64,000 nucleotides of DNA from Crocodylus rhombifer (taxonomy: Eukaryota > Chordata > Crocodylia > Crocodylidae), in NCBI GenBank assembly GCA_038503035.1, contig JAVSML010001166.1:248001-312000 (forward strand), given 5' to 3'. Below are positions 1 through 11,211 of the stretch, in pieces. Under the pieces are notes generated by a model, which was not told where the DNA came from, searched no databases, and saw only the letters and a program-made list of their open reading frames with translations. Every line of letters starts with the position of its first letter. Position 1 is the stretch's first letter. A program made the position numbers and the translations under genes.

Positions 1-2892
1 GACAGCAGAACAGATTATTTATTTGTCTCTTATTTCTATAAAATGCACATTTTTCTATTAAAAATAATTTATCTATTTCAAAGAGTGCATTCCTAAAGTC
101 CTAAACCTGTTAAAGTGAAGAAAAAAATTGCTAGCTAAGATGATAGCAGCTGCCAGAGTGAGAACTCTTCCTTCCCCAGTCATCACAATAATGTGTGAAT
201 TGCAGAAAATAATTAGGACTATTTAGATGTTAAATTATGGAGAATAGTTCCCCCTCTCCAACCAAGAAATCTGTAGATACTCTAATCAAATACTAAAAAA
301 GCATTTCCAAAATAATTATATAATGAGAAAGGTTGTCAGCTACAACTGACATGGATAAAGAGAGGGAGGGGGAAAGAACCAGAGTTGCTATGAGGTTTTA
401 GTTTAATTTAATCACTTAAAAACTAGTCATTTTTTTTCACAGGGACAAGTTTCAGTGGCTTAACCAACCTGAAGTTTGTTTATTCAAATTGATTAGTTTA
501 TATAACAGCTTTGTAGTTTTCTAACTTGCCATCTGTTCAGAAGAGGACAGATTCCATCCCCCTCTCATGCCAACTGCTGCTGTATCAGGCTGAGTCTGCA
601 GCTAAGGAGTCAGTTTCCATAGCGCAATCATTCTATTCACACACATTAAGAAAAAAAATTGGCATGTACTTTAATGGCTTTAAAAGGACTGCTTCTTTTT
701 TTATTTGATTATTTTTCTGTGATCTATAGGACATTGAGTTTTCTGCAGTGACATTAAATATATTTTATTCATAATGTTCTCGGACAAGACAGAAATGTAA
801 AAAAACCATTATTTTGACTGTAAAAAGATATAATCGTTATATAATTATATGAGTTATAATTGTTTTATATGATCAAAGGCAATTAAACCTGACCCAAAAT
901 GTATTTATTTACCTGCAGTGAAGAAAGTTCTACTGCAGTCAGCATAATTTCCAAGTTGTCATTTGCTCTAATATGCAAAGGTGTCCAGTTTCATGTTACA
1001 ACATTATAGACACCACATTTTTGACGGTGAAAAATGTAAAACTTACCTTTTAGAATTAAATCCCAAATCAAAATATTAATGTACACCAAAGTTAGAATTA
1101 TCTGAAATTCTTGATGTGTGAAATATTTCCTTTAAAAAAAATCAAATACTCAATCAGAAAAACTATATTAGCTATGTTATATTAACAGTAAGTAAACTTA
1201 TTTCCTTTGCCACCACAAGAAAGTACACTGAGAATGATTAGCACCTTTAATTAGATTTGATGCATTAAAGGTTTTAACTTTGCATAACGCTGAAGATTAA
1301 ATAATCAACAAAATCTTAAATCAGCGACTTAAGTCCTATTGTTATATGCATTTTATTCGTTTGCTTTAAACCATTTTTTGGCATTCCTAGTGGCTTCTAC
1401 AGCCAATGTATATAGTTACTTAACCTGCTGTGACTTTCAAAGGGGGAGGAGGGGAAGCTTATGAACTCTTTCTACAGATAACCCAAATGCTCAATTTTGT
1501 CACAGAGATAACAAAAAGCTGCCATAACTTTACTGACTGGTGGACACTAGATAAAGCTTATAAGTATTCCTAAATTTTCCATTTAAGACCTACAAGTCAT
1601 TTTCTTTAATCCTCTGGTGCACAAAGACAGCTGTCCCTTTAAATGTCTATAGAGTATGAGTGACAGCTCTAACTCGCCCAGACAGGGCTCTCAGGGGCTG
1701 CCTCTGGCGTCTGAGCTCTTATTGCTGTGAATAATACATAAGAACCAAAGGGGGAAGGGGAGAATTGACCGAGACTTAGATTTAAAGCTGTAAAGATCAG
1801 CGTAGCCTAACAGTACTTCCCCACCTGAAAGAAAGGAAACCCCACCGAGACCTGCTCTGTGATAAAGGCAATTTTACAGCCACAGTTTCATTGAAGCTGC
1901 AAATTGAAGTCTGAATTCCCCTAGAGCTGGCAGCAGTAAGTCATAGCTAGGCTAGTTTGAAAGGGGAAAGAAGTCAAAGCAGGGTATCATTATGCAGCAC
2001 TCAGACCAGGGCTGGCTCGACGCTGCTAAATGGCAAGAGTGCAACACAGGAGCAAGCTGCCAAACATGTTGGAACAAACCAAAAATGCCAGCATGTCGGT
2101 GGAGACAGAGGAGCATGCTCCCACACTCTGGTTTAGACTAACCTGCTTATTATGCAGGAAGGAGAAGCAGCTATTAGTTACAAGGAAAGGAGCAATTTGG
2201 GAAACCCGTCCCTGAGTCAGCCCTTAGTCGGAAAGGGGTTGCCAAGGGGAGAGGGTGGCCAGATTCAGGCACCCATCCAATCCAAAGAGCAGGCAGCCGG
2301 TTATCCTTGCAGCCAGGCAGCTGCGCAGCTCTGCCCAGGCTCCGCGCAACCACTCCGAGCTCCCAGTCCACAGCTGGGAAGCGTGATGAGAAGCGCACTC
2401 AGCCTTTTGGATCCAAGCCTGCTGGCACCGGGGAGAGCACAGGCAGAAAAAGAAACGCTCCATCAGCGCCTTTCCGTCCCTGGGTCCTGCGCTGCCCAGG
2501 GCAAAAAGAAACTGTGCCACCCCTTGCCCCGCTACAATCAATGTGAGGGAGTAGAAAGAGTAAGGGGGGGAGGGGAGACACGGAGGCAGGAGGCAGGTGA
2601 GGATCTTGCCATAAAGCCAGGAGCTCAGCACGGCCCAATCCCCCTGCCTGGGACACAGCAGCCACTCTGCACTGCCCCCAGGGCTCCAGCTTCCCCGGGC
2701 AGACTGCGCAGGCAGGCAGGAGCCACTGCCCGCACTGGGGTCCACCCTGGAAAGCCCCATTGAGGGGCACGGCGGAGAGATGAGACCCCTCCCCCGGCCC
2801 CCCAAAAAGCACGAGGGGTCCTGCCCCACCCCGACAACACGACTCCCGGGCAGCAGGGCCACGGGACGGGGCGGGACGGGAGAGGCGCTGAC
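1..2892 (-). other. ELL2: ELL2 intron 1, 5' part
   Basis: This is the sequence immediately downstream, on the minus strand, of the ELL2 exon 1 splice donor (GT at 2892-2891). It is therefore the start of ELL2 intron 1. The part below about 2.2 kb is AT-rich; GC content rises towards the CpG island. I see no further exon in it: the second ELL2 exon should continue the conserved N-terminal ELL domain, and no open frame here does so. The long minus-strand frame running from the exon down to 2224 is read-through into intron. Confidence 0.75.
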
Positions 2893-3024
2893 CTTGCTGC
2901 CCTGGTAGCTCTCCAGCGCGCGGACGGCGGTCTCGGTCAGCTTGACGTGCAGCACCGTGATGTTGCCCTGCGCGGCTCCCCCGCAGGACACGCCGTACCG
3001 GCCCCCCTCCCGCAGCGCCGCCAT
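2893..3024 (-). CDS. ELL2: ELL2 first coding exon (partial gene)
   Basis: ELL2 is an RNA polymerase II elongation factor, a subunit of the super elongation complex and of little elongation complexes. It acts in the nucleus by suppressing transient pausing. The exon encodes 44 residues starting [15 protein letters not shown], followed by a stretch containing [13 protein letters not shown] and RALESYQ. This is the conserved start of the ELL N-terminal domain; the [13 protein letters not shown] wording matches ELL2 rather than ELL or ELL3 as I know those families. The ATG at 3024-3022 is the first in-frame start with a family-like N terminus. The exon ends in AAG followed by GT (2892-2891), a phase-0 donor. 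The rest of the gene lies beyond the left edge of the window. The exon sits inside the CpG island, so transcription should start within a few hundred bases to its right. Paralogue assignment is knowledge-based; the coding nature is clear. Confidence 0.88.
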
Positions 3025-3080
3025 CTTACGCGCCCCCCCGCCCCGCTCCTGCCACGGCCGCCGGGGCCGCCCCGCCGCCC

Positions 3081-3116
3081 GCTGCTGCCGCTGCCGCTGC
3101 CGCTGCCGCCGCCGCA
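3081..3116 (-). repeat. GC-rich triplet/hexamer repeat in ELL2 5' UTR
   Basis: A short run of alternating GCTGCC/GCC units lies about 60 bases upstream of the ELL2 start codon. On the minus strand it reads as CGG and CAG triplets. It would fall in the 5' UTR if transcription starts upstream of it, and could form stable secondary structure in the leader. Confidence 0.6.
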
Positions 3117-3231
3117 GCTCCAGCCACAGCTACAGCCATCCTGCTGCTGACGTCCCGGCCATCGCCGCCAGCGCGCAGCCGCCGCCACGCCCCGCCCACC
3201 CCGCGCCGCAGCCCCGCCCCCCGACGCGCCC

Positions 3232-3236
3232 ATTGG
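3232..3236 (-). promoter_or_regulatory. CCAAT box (NF-Y type)
   Basis: ATTGG on the plus strand is CCAAT on the minus strand, the ELL2 sense. It lies about 210 bases upstream of the start codon and is flanked by GC boxes. The usual -60 to -100 spacing of CCAAT boxes would put initiation near 3130-3175, leaving a 5' UTR of roughly 110-150 bases. That start site is inferred. Confidence 0.5.
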
Positions 3237-3285
3237 CCGCGGGCGTCGCTCCCCGGGGGCGGCGGGTGGAAGAGCCGCCGTCTGC

Positions 3286-3293
3286 TGACGTCA
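3286..3293. promoter_or_regulatory. Full palindromic CRE (TGACGTCA)
   Basis: A perfect 8-base cAMP response element for CREB/ATF factors sits within the CpG island, about 260 bases upstream of the ELL2 start. A second, 7-base match TGACGTC is at 3148-3154, in the likely 5' UTR. Methylation-free CREs in CpG islands near start sites are commonly functional. Binding here is inferred. Confidence 0.6.
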
Positions 3294-3356
3294 GCGCGGG
3301 TTGTATTTAGTCACAGCTTGTGTCATACTGACGCGGTCAGTGACCGGGACGGAGTC

Positions 3357-3368
3357 GGTCACGTGACC
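3357..3368. promoter_or_regulatory. Palindromic E-box with CLEAR core
   Basis: GGTCACGTGACC is a perfect 12-base palindrome containing CACGTG. Its inner ten bases, GTCACGTGAC, equal the CLEAR consensus recognised by TFEB/TFE3/MITF; USF and MYC/MAX also bind such sites. It lies at the upstream edge of the island, about 335 bases from the ELL2 start codon. Confidence 0.55.
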
Positions 3369-3571
3369 CGGTTCCCTGTGCTGTAGGCAAAGCATGTGTG
3401 CTCTTTGCCCCGTGGGCTGCGTCTCTGTCCCCTTCCCCCGGGGCGGCCGTGCCGAGAAATCAGGGCTGGGTCAGCCCGCCAATCCCTGCCTTGGGCAGCA
3501 CCAGCCCTTTCCAAGAACAGCCCGTGCAAGCCCTACTCCACCCTCTTGGGGAGAGACCTCTTAGTAGACAG

Positions 3572-3709
3572 ATTAGATACTCGATTTTATTAGAGGTCTT
3601 TTATTCGTCTAATATTTATTAGATACTCGATTTTGTTAGGTACCTTTTATTAGACTAACATTCATTAGATCTTACTAGATATCTTTTATTATGCTAGCTA
3701 GGTAATGGC
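3572..3709. repeat. 46-bp imperfect tandem repeat, three copies
   Basis: The motif ATTAGATAC (third copy ATTAGAT) recurs at 3572, 3618 and 3664, an exact 46-base period. Each unit ends with a CTTTTATT-rich stretch. The first two copies share the following TCGATTTT; the third is more diverged. Confidence 0.75.
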
Positions 3710-3739
3710 AAAAAATAGACGTATCTATACCTATCTGTA

Positions 3740-3922
3740 GGCAACCCCCACTTGCTTTCTTAATTAGTTTGTGAAAAACCATGCGTTAAGTGAAATTGAA
3801 AGGATCTGGTGATCCAAGATGGGGACTGGGAGCGTTATAATGAAACTTGATGAGCGCTAAGTGGAAGCAGGTATCAACTGAATATGAGTGTTATAGCGAA
3901 ATAGCATTAAGCGGGGGTTGCC
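3740..3922. mobile_element. Tc1/mariner-type MITE
   Basis: The ends are inverted copies beginning GGCAACCCCC, with further matching bases (CTT) inside. The element is flanked by TA on both sides (3738-3739 and 3923-3924), the expected Tc1/mariner target duplication. At 183 bp with no open frame it is non-autonomous. The end sequence resembles pogo/Tigger-derived elements. Confidence 0.7.
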
Positions 3923-3924
3923 TA

Positions 3925-5189
3925 TATACTTATACCATATACCCATCCAGTTGCTTCTGCACCAAGAGTTTTGTCTGCCTATGTCTCTAGATTAACACAG
4001 CTACAGCAAATCTCGGAATAATTTGCGCTCTCCATAAAACAGTAGTAGGACAACATATGACAGCTGCAGTCAGCCCTGACGCAAGGCAGCTGTACCCCAA
4101 CCTGCCACAGGTAAAGCAGGGGAACAACATCCTGCTTCTAGCAAAGCTTGTCTATATAAACTCAAAAGATCTACAGGGGGCTAAACCCCTCCTTCCCAGG
4201 GGGCTAAACAGGGGGCTAATCCCCTCCTTCCCTACAAAGCAAAGCTGGTACCAATCTGACTGTGTAGTAAAATTCCTTCCTGACCCTAAAGAAGATGGAG
4301 GATTGTTCTAGGCGTGGGTATCTTGGCAGCCTGTCTGGTCAGGAGACCTTGCGAGAGCCACAGGGTGAATGTGTCACAGCGAGCCCATTGCTCACCAGGC
4401 CTTTCTCATGTTGACACTTGACTTAGATGTGGACATCTCCCAGCTGCTGGTGGGGGCCAAGACATTCTAGCCTCTCCCACTGGCTTTACAAAACAGTGGT
4501 TTTTCCCCCTCAAAGTTTTGTAAACCTGCTTGAGGAACCAGTCCAGGTGCCTCAAGAAGCGATTTTGCCACAAAACACAGACAGAAGAAGAGGAGGAAGA
4601 ACAACTCTATTCCTCCCTGTCACTCAAACTGTCCCATTAGCCATTACTCTACCAAGACTCTTGTTGCTCACTCCCTATAGTGTGGTGCTTTGCTCTCTTT
4701 CCATGCTCTTCTCCTGCTTTGCTTGCTGATGTATTTACGAATACAAATCTCTCCTCTCCTCCTCCCACCCTGTGTGTTGGTTCTGTGTGTATGTAGCTGA
4801 AATGGCAATTTAGACATGTGAAACTCCTTTGTATAACCATGCTGTTGCAAATCATTTTCCTTTTGCCTTTACAACATGATGAAATCCATGTCTTCCTCTC
4901 CATCAAATGCCAAAACTCCCTCCTGTGTTTGCATAGTCTTCTCTTTGGGTCACGTTTACCACTCCACATTTTCGGCCTACGTAGTCCCCGTCTTGCTCTC
5001 CATCTAACCAAGCAAATTTTTCTATATCTCATACCTCCATGACTTCCCCCTGTGGGGGGAAACCTCCATGACTCCATATCATCCATTTATATTTCTTTAG
5101 ATTACAATCTGTTTAACTGGAGTTAATTCTGGAAGCTAACACATTTATAATACTAGTCTGGGCATTATGGAAATCAGTGTTCCTATGAA
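3925..5189. other. Intergenic, nothing assigned
   Basis: Mixed-composition DNA. An 84-codon open frame at 4057-4311 has no recognisable domain and lies in repeat-like sequence with two copies of GGGGGCTAA-type text near 4180-4215. I do not call it a gene. Confidence 0.5.
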
Positions 5190-5910
5190 ATCCTGAAAGG
5201 GTTTGTTCTTGCCCCAATCCTATTTAATATCTTTATCTATGTTCTAGAAAAAATATAATATTATAGTGATAAAATCTGCAGATGACACAAAAACTGGTAA
5301 TGTGGTAAACAATAACAGTAGGAACAGATCAGTTTTACAGGCTGGTCTGATTTGCTTGATAAGAAGGGATCATTTGAATAACATGCATTTTAATTCAGAC
5401 AAATTAAAGGTTAAACATCTAGGATAAAAAATGCAGGTCCTACTTAGAAAATGGGGGACTCTATCCCAGAATGCAACACATTGCAAATCAAGTAGGGGTT
5501 TTGGAAGATAAACAATTCAACTTGAGTTACCAAAGGGATGCTGCAGCTAAGACAAAAGACAATCCCCAGATGTATAACTAGGGGAATGTCAAGTAGGAAT
5601 AGTGTAGTGTTTTTAATGAGGCTGCTTGCTATAAAATAGAATTGAGTTCTGTTTGACTCAAAAAAAAAATTGAAAAAATTGAAAGGTTTCAGAGAAGAAC
5701 TGTAAGAATGATTCCAGGTCCAGAAAACATTTTTTGTCATGAGAGGTTTAAGATGCTCAAAGCTTTTAGCTTGTCCAAAAAAAGGTAAAAAGTTGACTTG
5801 ATCATAACCTACAAACATGTAAGTAGGGACATTTTCTGATAATAAGAGATTACATTTATTTAGCAGATGAGGCATAATGAAATCCAGTGGCTGGGAAATA
5901 AGATTAAATA
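5190..5910 (+). mobile_element. Old CR1-like LINE relic
   Basis: Decayed coding sequence for the C-terminal half of a CR1-type reverse transcriptase. Recognisable pieces in order are a VLAPILFNIFI-like stretch near 5206, an ADDTK palm motif near 5280, NSDKLKVKHLG near 5395, a QRRTVRMI stretch near 5690 and an AFSLSKKR stretch near 5760. Frames are broken by many stops and indels. It is far more diverged than the 45 and 58 kb copies, so it is an older insertion. Confidence 0.7.
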
Positions 5911-6884
5911 AATACTTTAAAAAAAAATCTGATTTTGACAGCATAACACAAAATCCTCTCCCTGCCCTGTGTAATTTATGATCTCATAACAGCTCTGGTT
6001 TGACAAACACACGTGTGTACACAGTCCTATTGAAATCAAATCTGTCCATATGTACTCCTCTTTGTAAGATAGCCCCCTGGAATGCAGATCTTTAGAAAAG
6101 GACCAGACTGCTATATAAATACCAATGCCTCAGGGATAAGTGATATACCTGTAGGTAGTAGATGTAGTCAGCGGTGTCTTTAAAACAACACATGGCTCTT
6201 GAAGTCGTGGACCAAGTAAATAGCATCATGTCATAATGTCTTAGCAATGATAATGCAGACCACATACAAATATAGAGAAACTGAGACAGAGGGAAAACAC
6301 ATTTCCTCTGGAAGTTTTTCTACCTGTAAGAAATTAGAGACTTTCCCACTCCTCTATTACATCACCTGTCCAACATTCTAAACATTCCACTACTTCCTGG
6401 CCTTGCATGAGCATTACATGTTCATCATCTTCCTCTCTCTTTTTTCTGTGGCTTGCATAACCACTTTTTCAACCATATCAGATATAAAACTATTTACTTT
6501 AGTTCAAGACTTCAAGATTATTTTGCCACTTCCCCTTCTGGGAATCTTACAGGCAAACAACACTACCGGAGCCCTAATACTAAGACAGGCATCATGCCCT
6601 TGAAGGCAACTTCTGTTATTTTCAACCCAAAGAAAGCAAAGGAACCTTGCCTATATGCTATACAGGCAAGATGAGGTATGGTTGTGAAAGGTTGTATTAA
6701 TGTTTGTGGTGAGGAAAACAAGATTTTTTTAACAAATGAAGCATATCCAGCATAGAATCCGTTTTCAGTTTCTATTTTTTGTTGTTCATTTTCACACCTG
6801 AGATGCAGTTATGTAAATAATCCCCTATTTAAAGTCCAAGATGATAGATTCTGGATCAGGATCTAAAAGCTCACAGACTCATCT
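5911..6884. other. Intergenic, nothing assigned
   Basis: AT-rich DNA without a supported gene or element. Confidence 0.5.
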
Positions 6885-7122
6885 GGGTACATCTACATGA
6901 GACACTAACTGCGGAGTACTCCAATTCTACTGCGCAGTAGTGCACAGGGCAAAAACTGTGCAATAGTATTAGGCTACTGCGCAGTTAGAGTCACTAAAAG
7001 TGGTGTGCCAGCACCATTGTGCAGTAGCACAGTTATTGCACATTAATTTAGTACTTGGTTATACAAGTACTAAACTTAATGTGCAGTAACTACAGTGCAT
7101 TAAGTGATGTGTAGACATACCC
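6885..7122. mobile_element. MITE with GGGTAYRTCTACA ends and TCT target duplication
   Basis: The left end GGGTACATCTACA matches the right end in reverse complement, GGGTATGTCTACA. TCT flanks both sides (6882-6884 and 7123-7125). The interior is built from repeated TGCAGTA/GCGCAGTA text that can fold back. At 238 bp with no coding capacity it is non-autonomous. It belongs with the related copies at 28.3 and 39.2 kb by terminal sequence. Confidence 0.75.
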
Positions 7123-7125
7123 TCT

Positions 7126-8119
7126 GACTCCTGAATGATGAAGGACCTGAAGGCAGGTGGATAAACAGACCAAAGATTTCATTTTGGTTGCAAAGTGAGA
7201 TCTCACAGCCTGTTCCTGCAAACGTCCACAGATAAGAACCCTGAACAGCCTCCCATTAAAATTAGAGTCCTTTCTCCTTGCCACTGCAGATTCGGTTAAC
7301 TTCTTAATGTTAGTTGTAAAGGAAACTTGAATATACTGTTCTACAATTGCTATTCTGGAATAAGTCCTTTACAGACATTATTCCAGCCTACATTCTCAAC
7401 CTGTCTGCTGGGAGACTACAAGTCAGGTTTTGTATGGAGATAAGCCTCTAGCAATGTTGGAAACCATAGCAGGCTACTGACTACTTTTGGCTACTTTTGG
7501 GAGTGGTATTTGGCTCCCAATATTGCTCCAACTGGTTTAGCAGAACCAATGTTAGCAACAGTGAGAATTTTTTGCAAAACATACCTTCCTGGGCTACTGC
7601 TGCCACTGCACATGGGACTAGTGCACTGCTTGCCCTGCTCTAGTTAAGCTACTGAGTGTATGTGGCTTTGGGGTAGCCAACATGCCTTTGTGTAGATCTG
7701 GTTACAGAATCATACAATTTATAGTATGCATGATAAGGTATGAACTTGAAATTATGATAGTACAATTTTATGTTTTCTTTTTCCACTTTCTTTTACGTCT
7801 TTTTACCAGCTTGTATTTATTTACATATTTATTTGTATTTATTTCAAGTTAAGGTTCTTAAACAGAAACAAATATATTCTTGATCTGCACACAAAGTGGC
7901 ACTTGCTTAATTAAAGATGTGATTTTTACCATGAATTAGTTAAACTGGACCCTCCAGTGTATGGGCACAGTTATAGTAGTTTAAAGTGTAACTTCTGTGA
8001 ATAGACAAGCCCTAAAATTTCTGCAGTCTCTTTCAAGTGACTGACTTTTTATGAGATAAAATCATATAGCTATTAAAGTTAAGAAAGAGTTGTAGCTGTG
8101 ATAATCCAGGAAAAATATG
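7126..8119. other. Intergenic, nothing assigned
   Basis: AT-rich DNA. No exon, RNA gene or element recognised. Confidence 0.5.
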
Positions 8120-8310
8120 GGAGGCAAGGATTTTTGGTAATATTTTTTATTGGCTCAACTGTATAATTGGGAGAGATGTTACATAGACTTTCAGGCACAA
8201 AGTTGTGTTTTCAAGTATTTAAGCTGCGTCTGCTTCTTGAGGAAGGGTATCCACTCACAACTATACATCTCTCTCAGGTATACACTTGGTCTACTAAAGA
8301 TATCACCAAG
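8120..8310 (-). mobile_element. Penelope-like 3' tail fragment (probable)
   Basis: In reverse complement this reads like the tail seen at 33.1 kb: a Cys-free stretch, a GAAAG text, an AGTTG motif and an AATAAAA-type end. On the plus strand the diagnostic text is GGATTTTTGGTAATA followed by an ATTGGCTCAACTGTATA segment. It is strongly diverged. Confidence 0.45.
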
Positions 8311-10290
8311 AAAATTCTTGGCTAAAGTTAAAAATGCAGCTCCAATTTAAAAAAAAGTGATATTTAATTATTTCTAAAGAGGTTTCTGTATACAGAAGCA
8401 CTTCTTTTTAGGCTACTTCAGGTCTTTCTTGAAGTAAGGAAGTGAAGAGATAAAAGAAGAGAAGGGAGGTAATGCGTTAGTAGACTGTCCTGTGTCATTC
8501 CCTTATCTACTGCCAGTTTTGCGCACACAGACCTGAATGTTATAGGGCAAGGGGTTGTTCAGTAAAAGGTTCAGTAGTTTGGTCACTAAGTCATTCCTCC
8601 AATGCCTATTGGTGCATGACAGATTAGTGTACATGCAGAAGGGGGGAGGGAGGGAATGTGGAAAAAACAGCTGTGATTTAGACTTGCACCATTATGCTTG
8701 CAGATTTAAAAACCAAAAGGAAACGTTGGATAAAAATAGAACAATTTATTCCTTCTGATGACTTTCCTTTGTTTAATTCCATGCTGAAGTGAACAAAACA
8801 CTTAAAAAATTTCAACATTGTAGTTCATTTGAAAAAGAAAAGTTAATGAGCCAGAATAGCACACTCACAAGACAGCCTTGTGTTTTAGTTTTCATGATGC
8901 TACAATATTTGATTTACTTTACTGTCAGTAGAAAGCAGCTGTAGCGACTGTGGTGCCATTGCCAGATGGCTACAAATCAGAATTATTTTGTTTAGTGATC
9001 AGAATGAGACAAAGGAGATAAAGTCCTGCTTGGGAAACTCTTTGTTTGTGGAAGGGGTCCCTTAAAGTACCTTAGTTCTGAGTGGAAGAGTTCCCATCAG
9101 AAGGATAGCATTGCTAAAGTCACATTGGTGCAAGAGAGTGGGAAACCAGGCAACCCAAGAGATTGATGGGACTATGACAAAGGAGATATGACTACAAAGA
9201 ATTCTACAATAAAGAACTTTGAGTCTGATCTTCCTCCCGGTGAGGTCAATGGGAAATGCCATAGATTTCCACTCCACCAGGATCAGACTTGAGGGTTAGC
9301 TACCTTGACCCCTGCTCCTTTAAAACATTTTCTATAATTTGGTAACTTCAATCAGAAATGTCACAATCCTGAAAACACTTCTTATAGTACATACTCATAA
9401 GGCCAACTGTCAGGCAAAGTGCCACACACATTCTGCTCAGTATTTTAGACCTTACATTTTGTTCCCTTCAGTGACATTTGTCACAGATCATTTTCCGTAT
9501 GAGTTTTGAGTATGCCCTTTTTTTTTTTTTCCAAATTGCATTAATTGACACCCAGTTACTTCAAGATTCTGTAATGCCAACCCTCAGGTCCACTTGGCGG
9601 AACAAGATTTCTGAAGTTTTATTGGTTAGCCTTGATTCTAATGAATGAAGCTTTTTTATTTAAAAATTTTAAAACTGTGTTTGGGAGAAGCAACCATCTA
9701 TTACCAGAAGTCCAGACTCTATTATTTGTTCACTGTTTGATACAGGGGTGTATAAATCTATGAAGTTCTAGCACCAAACTTAAAATGAGATGGAGGGCAG
9801 AGCATATTAGCATAGGCACGGTGCCAAAATAAGCTAGCTACACTATTTCTGGCTTGGGAGGTAGAGCGTGAAGAATAGATTCCCAAAGCATAATCTGCAT
9901 AGTTGCCTTAGTGGAGCTCTGCACATGTGCCAATATTAGCACCATACTGGGGCAGATAGTCCCAGATGAAGCTGCTGTAAGATAGCTGTATGGGAAGGAC
10001 CTACAATATGAAATATATTTGGCAGATCACAGACAATATAAAGACCTAATTTTGATTTGGGGGACAGCATCCTGGGCTGCCAGCAAAGTGTGGGCCAGGC
10101 TTTCCATCACCTAGTTTTAATGAACCTTGGAAGCCGTGTGGGTTAGGAGACAAGGGAAGCTTCAGTGGTAATTCATGAAGCTGCTGGAGTGAAGGATGTG
10201 GGCATTTTCTGTGGTTTGGCAATGAATACATTATTTTCTTATCTCTACGTGTTAAAAATATACTGATATCTGAAAGAAGAATCTTATATA
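8311..10290. other. Intergenic, nothing assigned
   Basis: AT-rich DNA with a poly-T run near 9518. No gene or element is supported. Confidence 0.5.
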
Positions 10291-10295
10291 CCATA
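10291..10295. repeat. Target site duplication CCATA, left
   Basis: Direct repeat of 15949-15953, next to the TG terminus of the LTR element. Five bases is the usual length for Ty3/gypsy integrases of this type. Confidence 0.75.
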
Positions 10296-11084
10296 TGTGG
10301 CAGAAGGCCACCTCTGTTTCTCCCCAAAAACTCTGCTATGTGACAATTTGGTTCAGATGGGCCCTGCAGAGGGTACACACCTCACCCTATCTCCTTAGGT
10401 AACCTGAGCTGGGTACAATTCTGAGGGAGGGGGGAAACCTGCTCCCTCTGCCTATGTGACTGGCATCACATACTTGGGTAAGGGGCTTGGGCTCCCTGGG
10501 GAGCTAGGAACTGCCAGTCTGCCCAGCAACTAGTGATGCATTTCAAATTGGTTGGCTGACAGCCAACAGGTGCTGGTGTCCATTGGACCAGGTAAATGAG
10601 GTCATAAGGGCTATATAAGTTAAGGACTGCCCAGGAGGAAGGGGCAGCAGCCATGAGGAAGACCCAGAGAGAGAGAAGAGCTGGACCATCTGAAACTTGC
10701 TCTCTCTCTCAAAGCTCATGATCAAGGAACTGCCTGCCTCCAGAGGGAATCTCCACCTGCCTCTAGATGATACTTGTGAGTAAGCTACCTGAGATCTAAC
10801 TAGATATATAGCTTGCAGTAACTCAGATGCATGATCAAAGACTACCCAGCCATGCCAGTTTGCTCTATGGGATTTCTCTGATATTGCTCTACACTGTACC
10901 CTATTGGAACCCTACCCCTTGTAACCAATAAAGTTCTCCTTTGTACCTAGCATGGGAGATTTATTGGGTGCGGGTCTAGATTATGCCTTGGGGTCCCCTT
11001 GATTTGGCTGACTGAGGGAGACCACTACTTGGACTTCCAACTGAGGGAAGCACCCCCAAGTGCTTGAAGTACCCTCGAGGGCTC
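10296..11084 (+). mobile_element. LTR of the Gmr1-like element, plus orientation
   Basis: It starts with TGTGGCAGAAGGCC. A TATATAA box lies at 10612-10618, with an inverted CCAAT (CATTGG) about 30 bases before it. An AATAAA signal is at 10927-10932. This promoter-then-polyA layout fits a U3-R-U5 LTR read left to right. Its right edge is uncertain, because at about 11085 it runs into an inverted copy of its own first 130 bases. Confidence 0.65.
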
Positions 11085-11211
11085 CCCCCTCCCTCAGGAA
11101 TGTACCCAGCTTAGGTTAGAGGTAGGGTAAGGTGTATACCCTCTACAGGGCCCATCTTAACCAAATTGTCGCAGAGTTTTTGGGGCGAAACAGAGGTGGC
11201 CTTCTGCCACA
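11085..11211 (-). repeat. Inverted copy of the LTR start
   Basis: Read on the minus strand from 11211, this repeats the LTR start at 10296 to about 10437, with nearly 90% identity by eye and one 4-base gap. It ends at a TG/CA terminus directly beside a polypurine tract. It therefore looks like the 5' part of the 3' LTR belonging to the minus-oriented pol. Confidence 0.75.

Larger units (their letters stand above)
2790..3470. promoter_or_regulatory. ELL2: CpG island promoter of ELL2
   Basis: This block of about 680 bases is extremely GC-rich and dense in CpG, unlike the surrounding AT-rich DNA. It covers ELL2 exon 1, its presumed 5' UTR and upstream sequence. No TATA box is evident on the minus strand, so dispersed initiation is expected. 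GC boxes (minus-strand GGGCGGG type) lie at 3191-3197 and 3212-3220. Confidence 0.85.

Noticed and set aside
2152..2763. 203-codon plus-strand open frame
   Set aside because: It lies antisense to ELL2 intron 1 in GC-rich DNA, has low-complexity composition and no recognisable domain.
2224..2892. Long minus-strand continuation of the ELL2 frame
   Set aside because: After SK the family sequence stops at a consensus GT donor; the remainder is intron read-through with no ELL similarity.
2937..3233. 98-codon minus-strand frame overlapping the ELL2 start, a possible overlapping upstream ORF
   Set aside because: Its ATG lies inside the inverted CCAAT box, so transcription most likely begins downstream of it. 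The protein is GC-driven Gly/Arg/Ala text.
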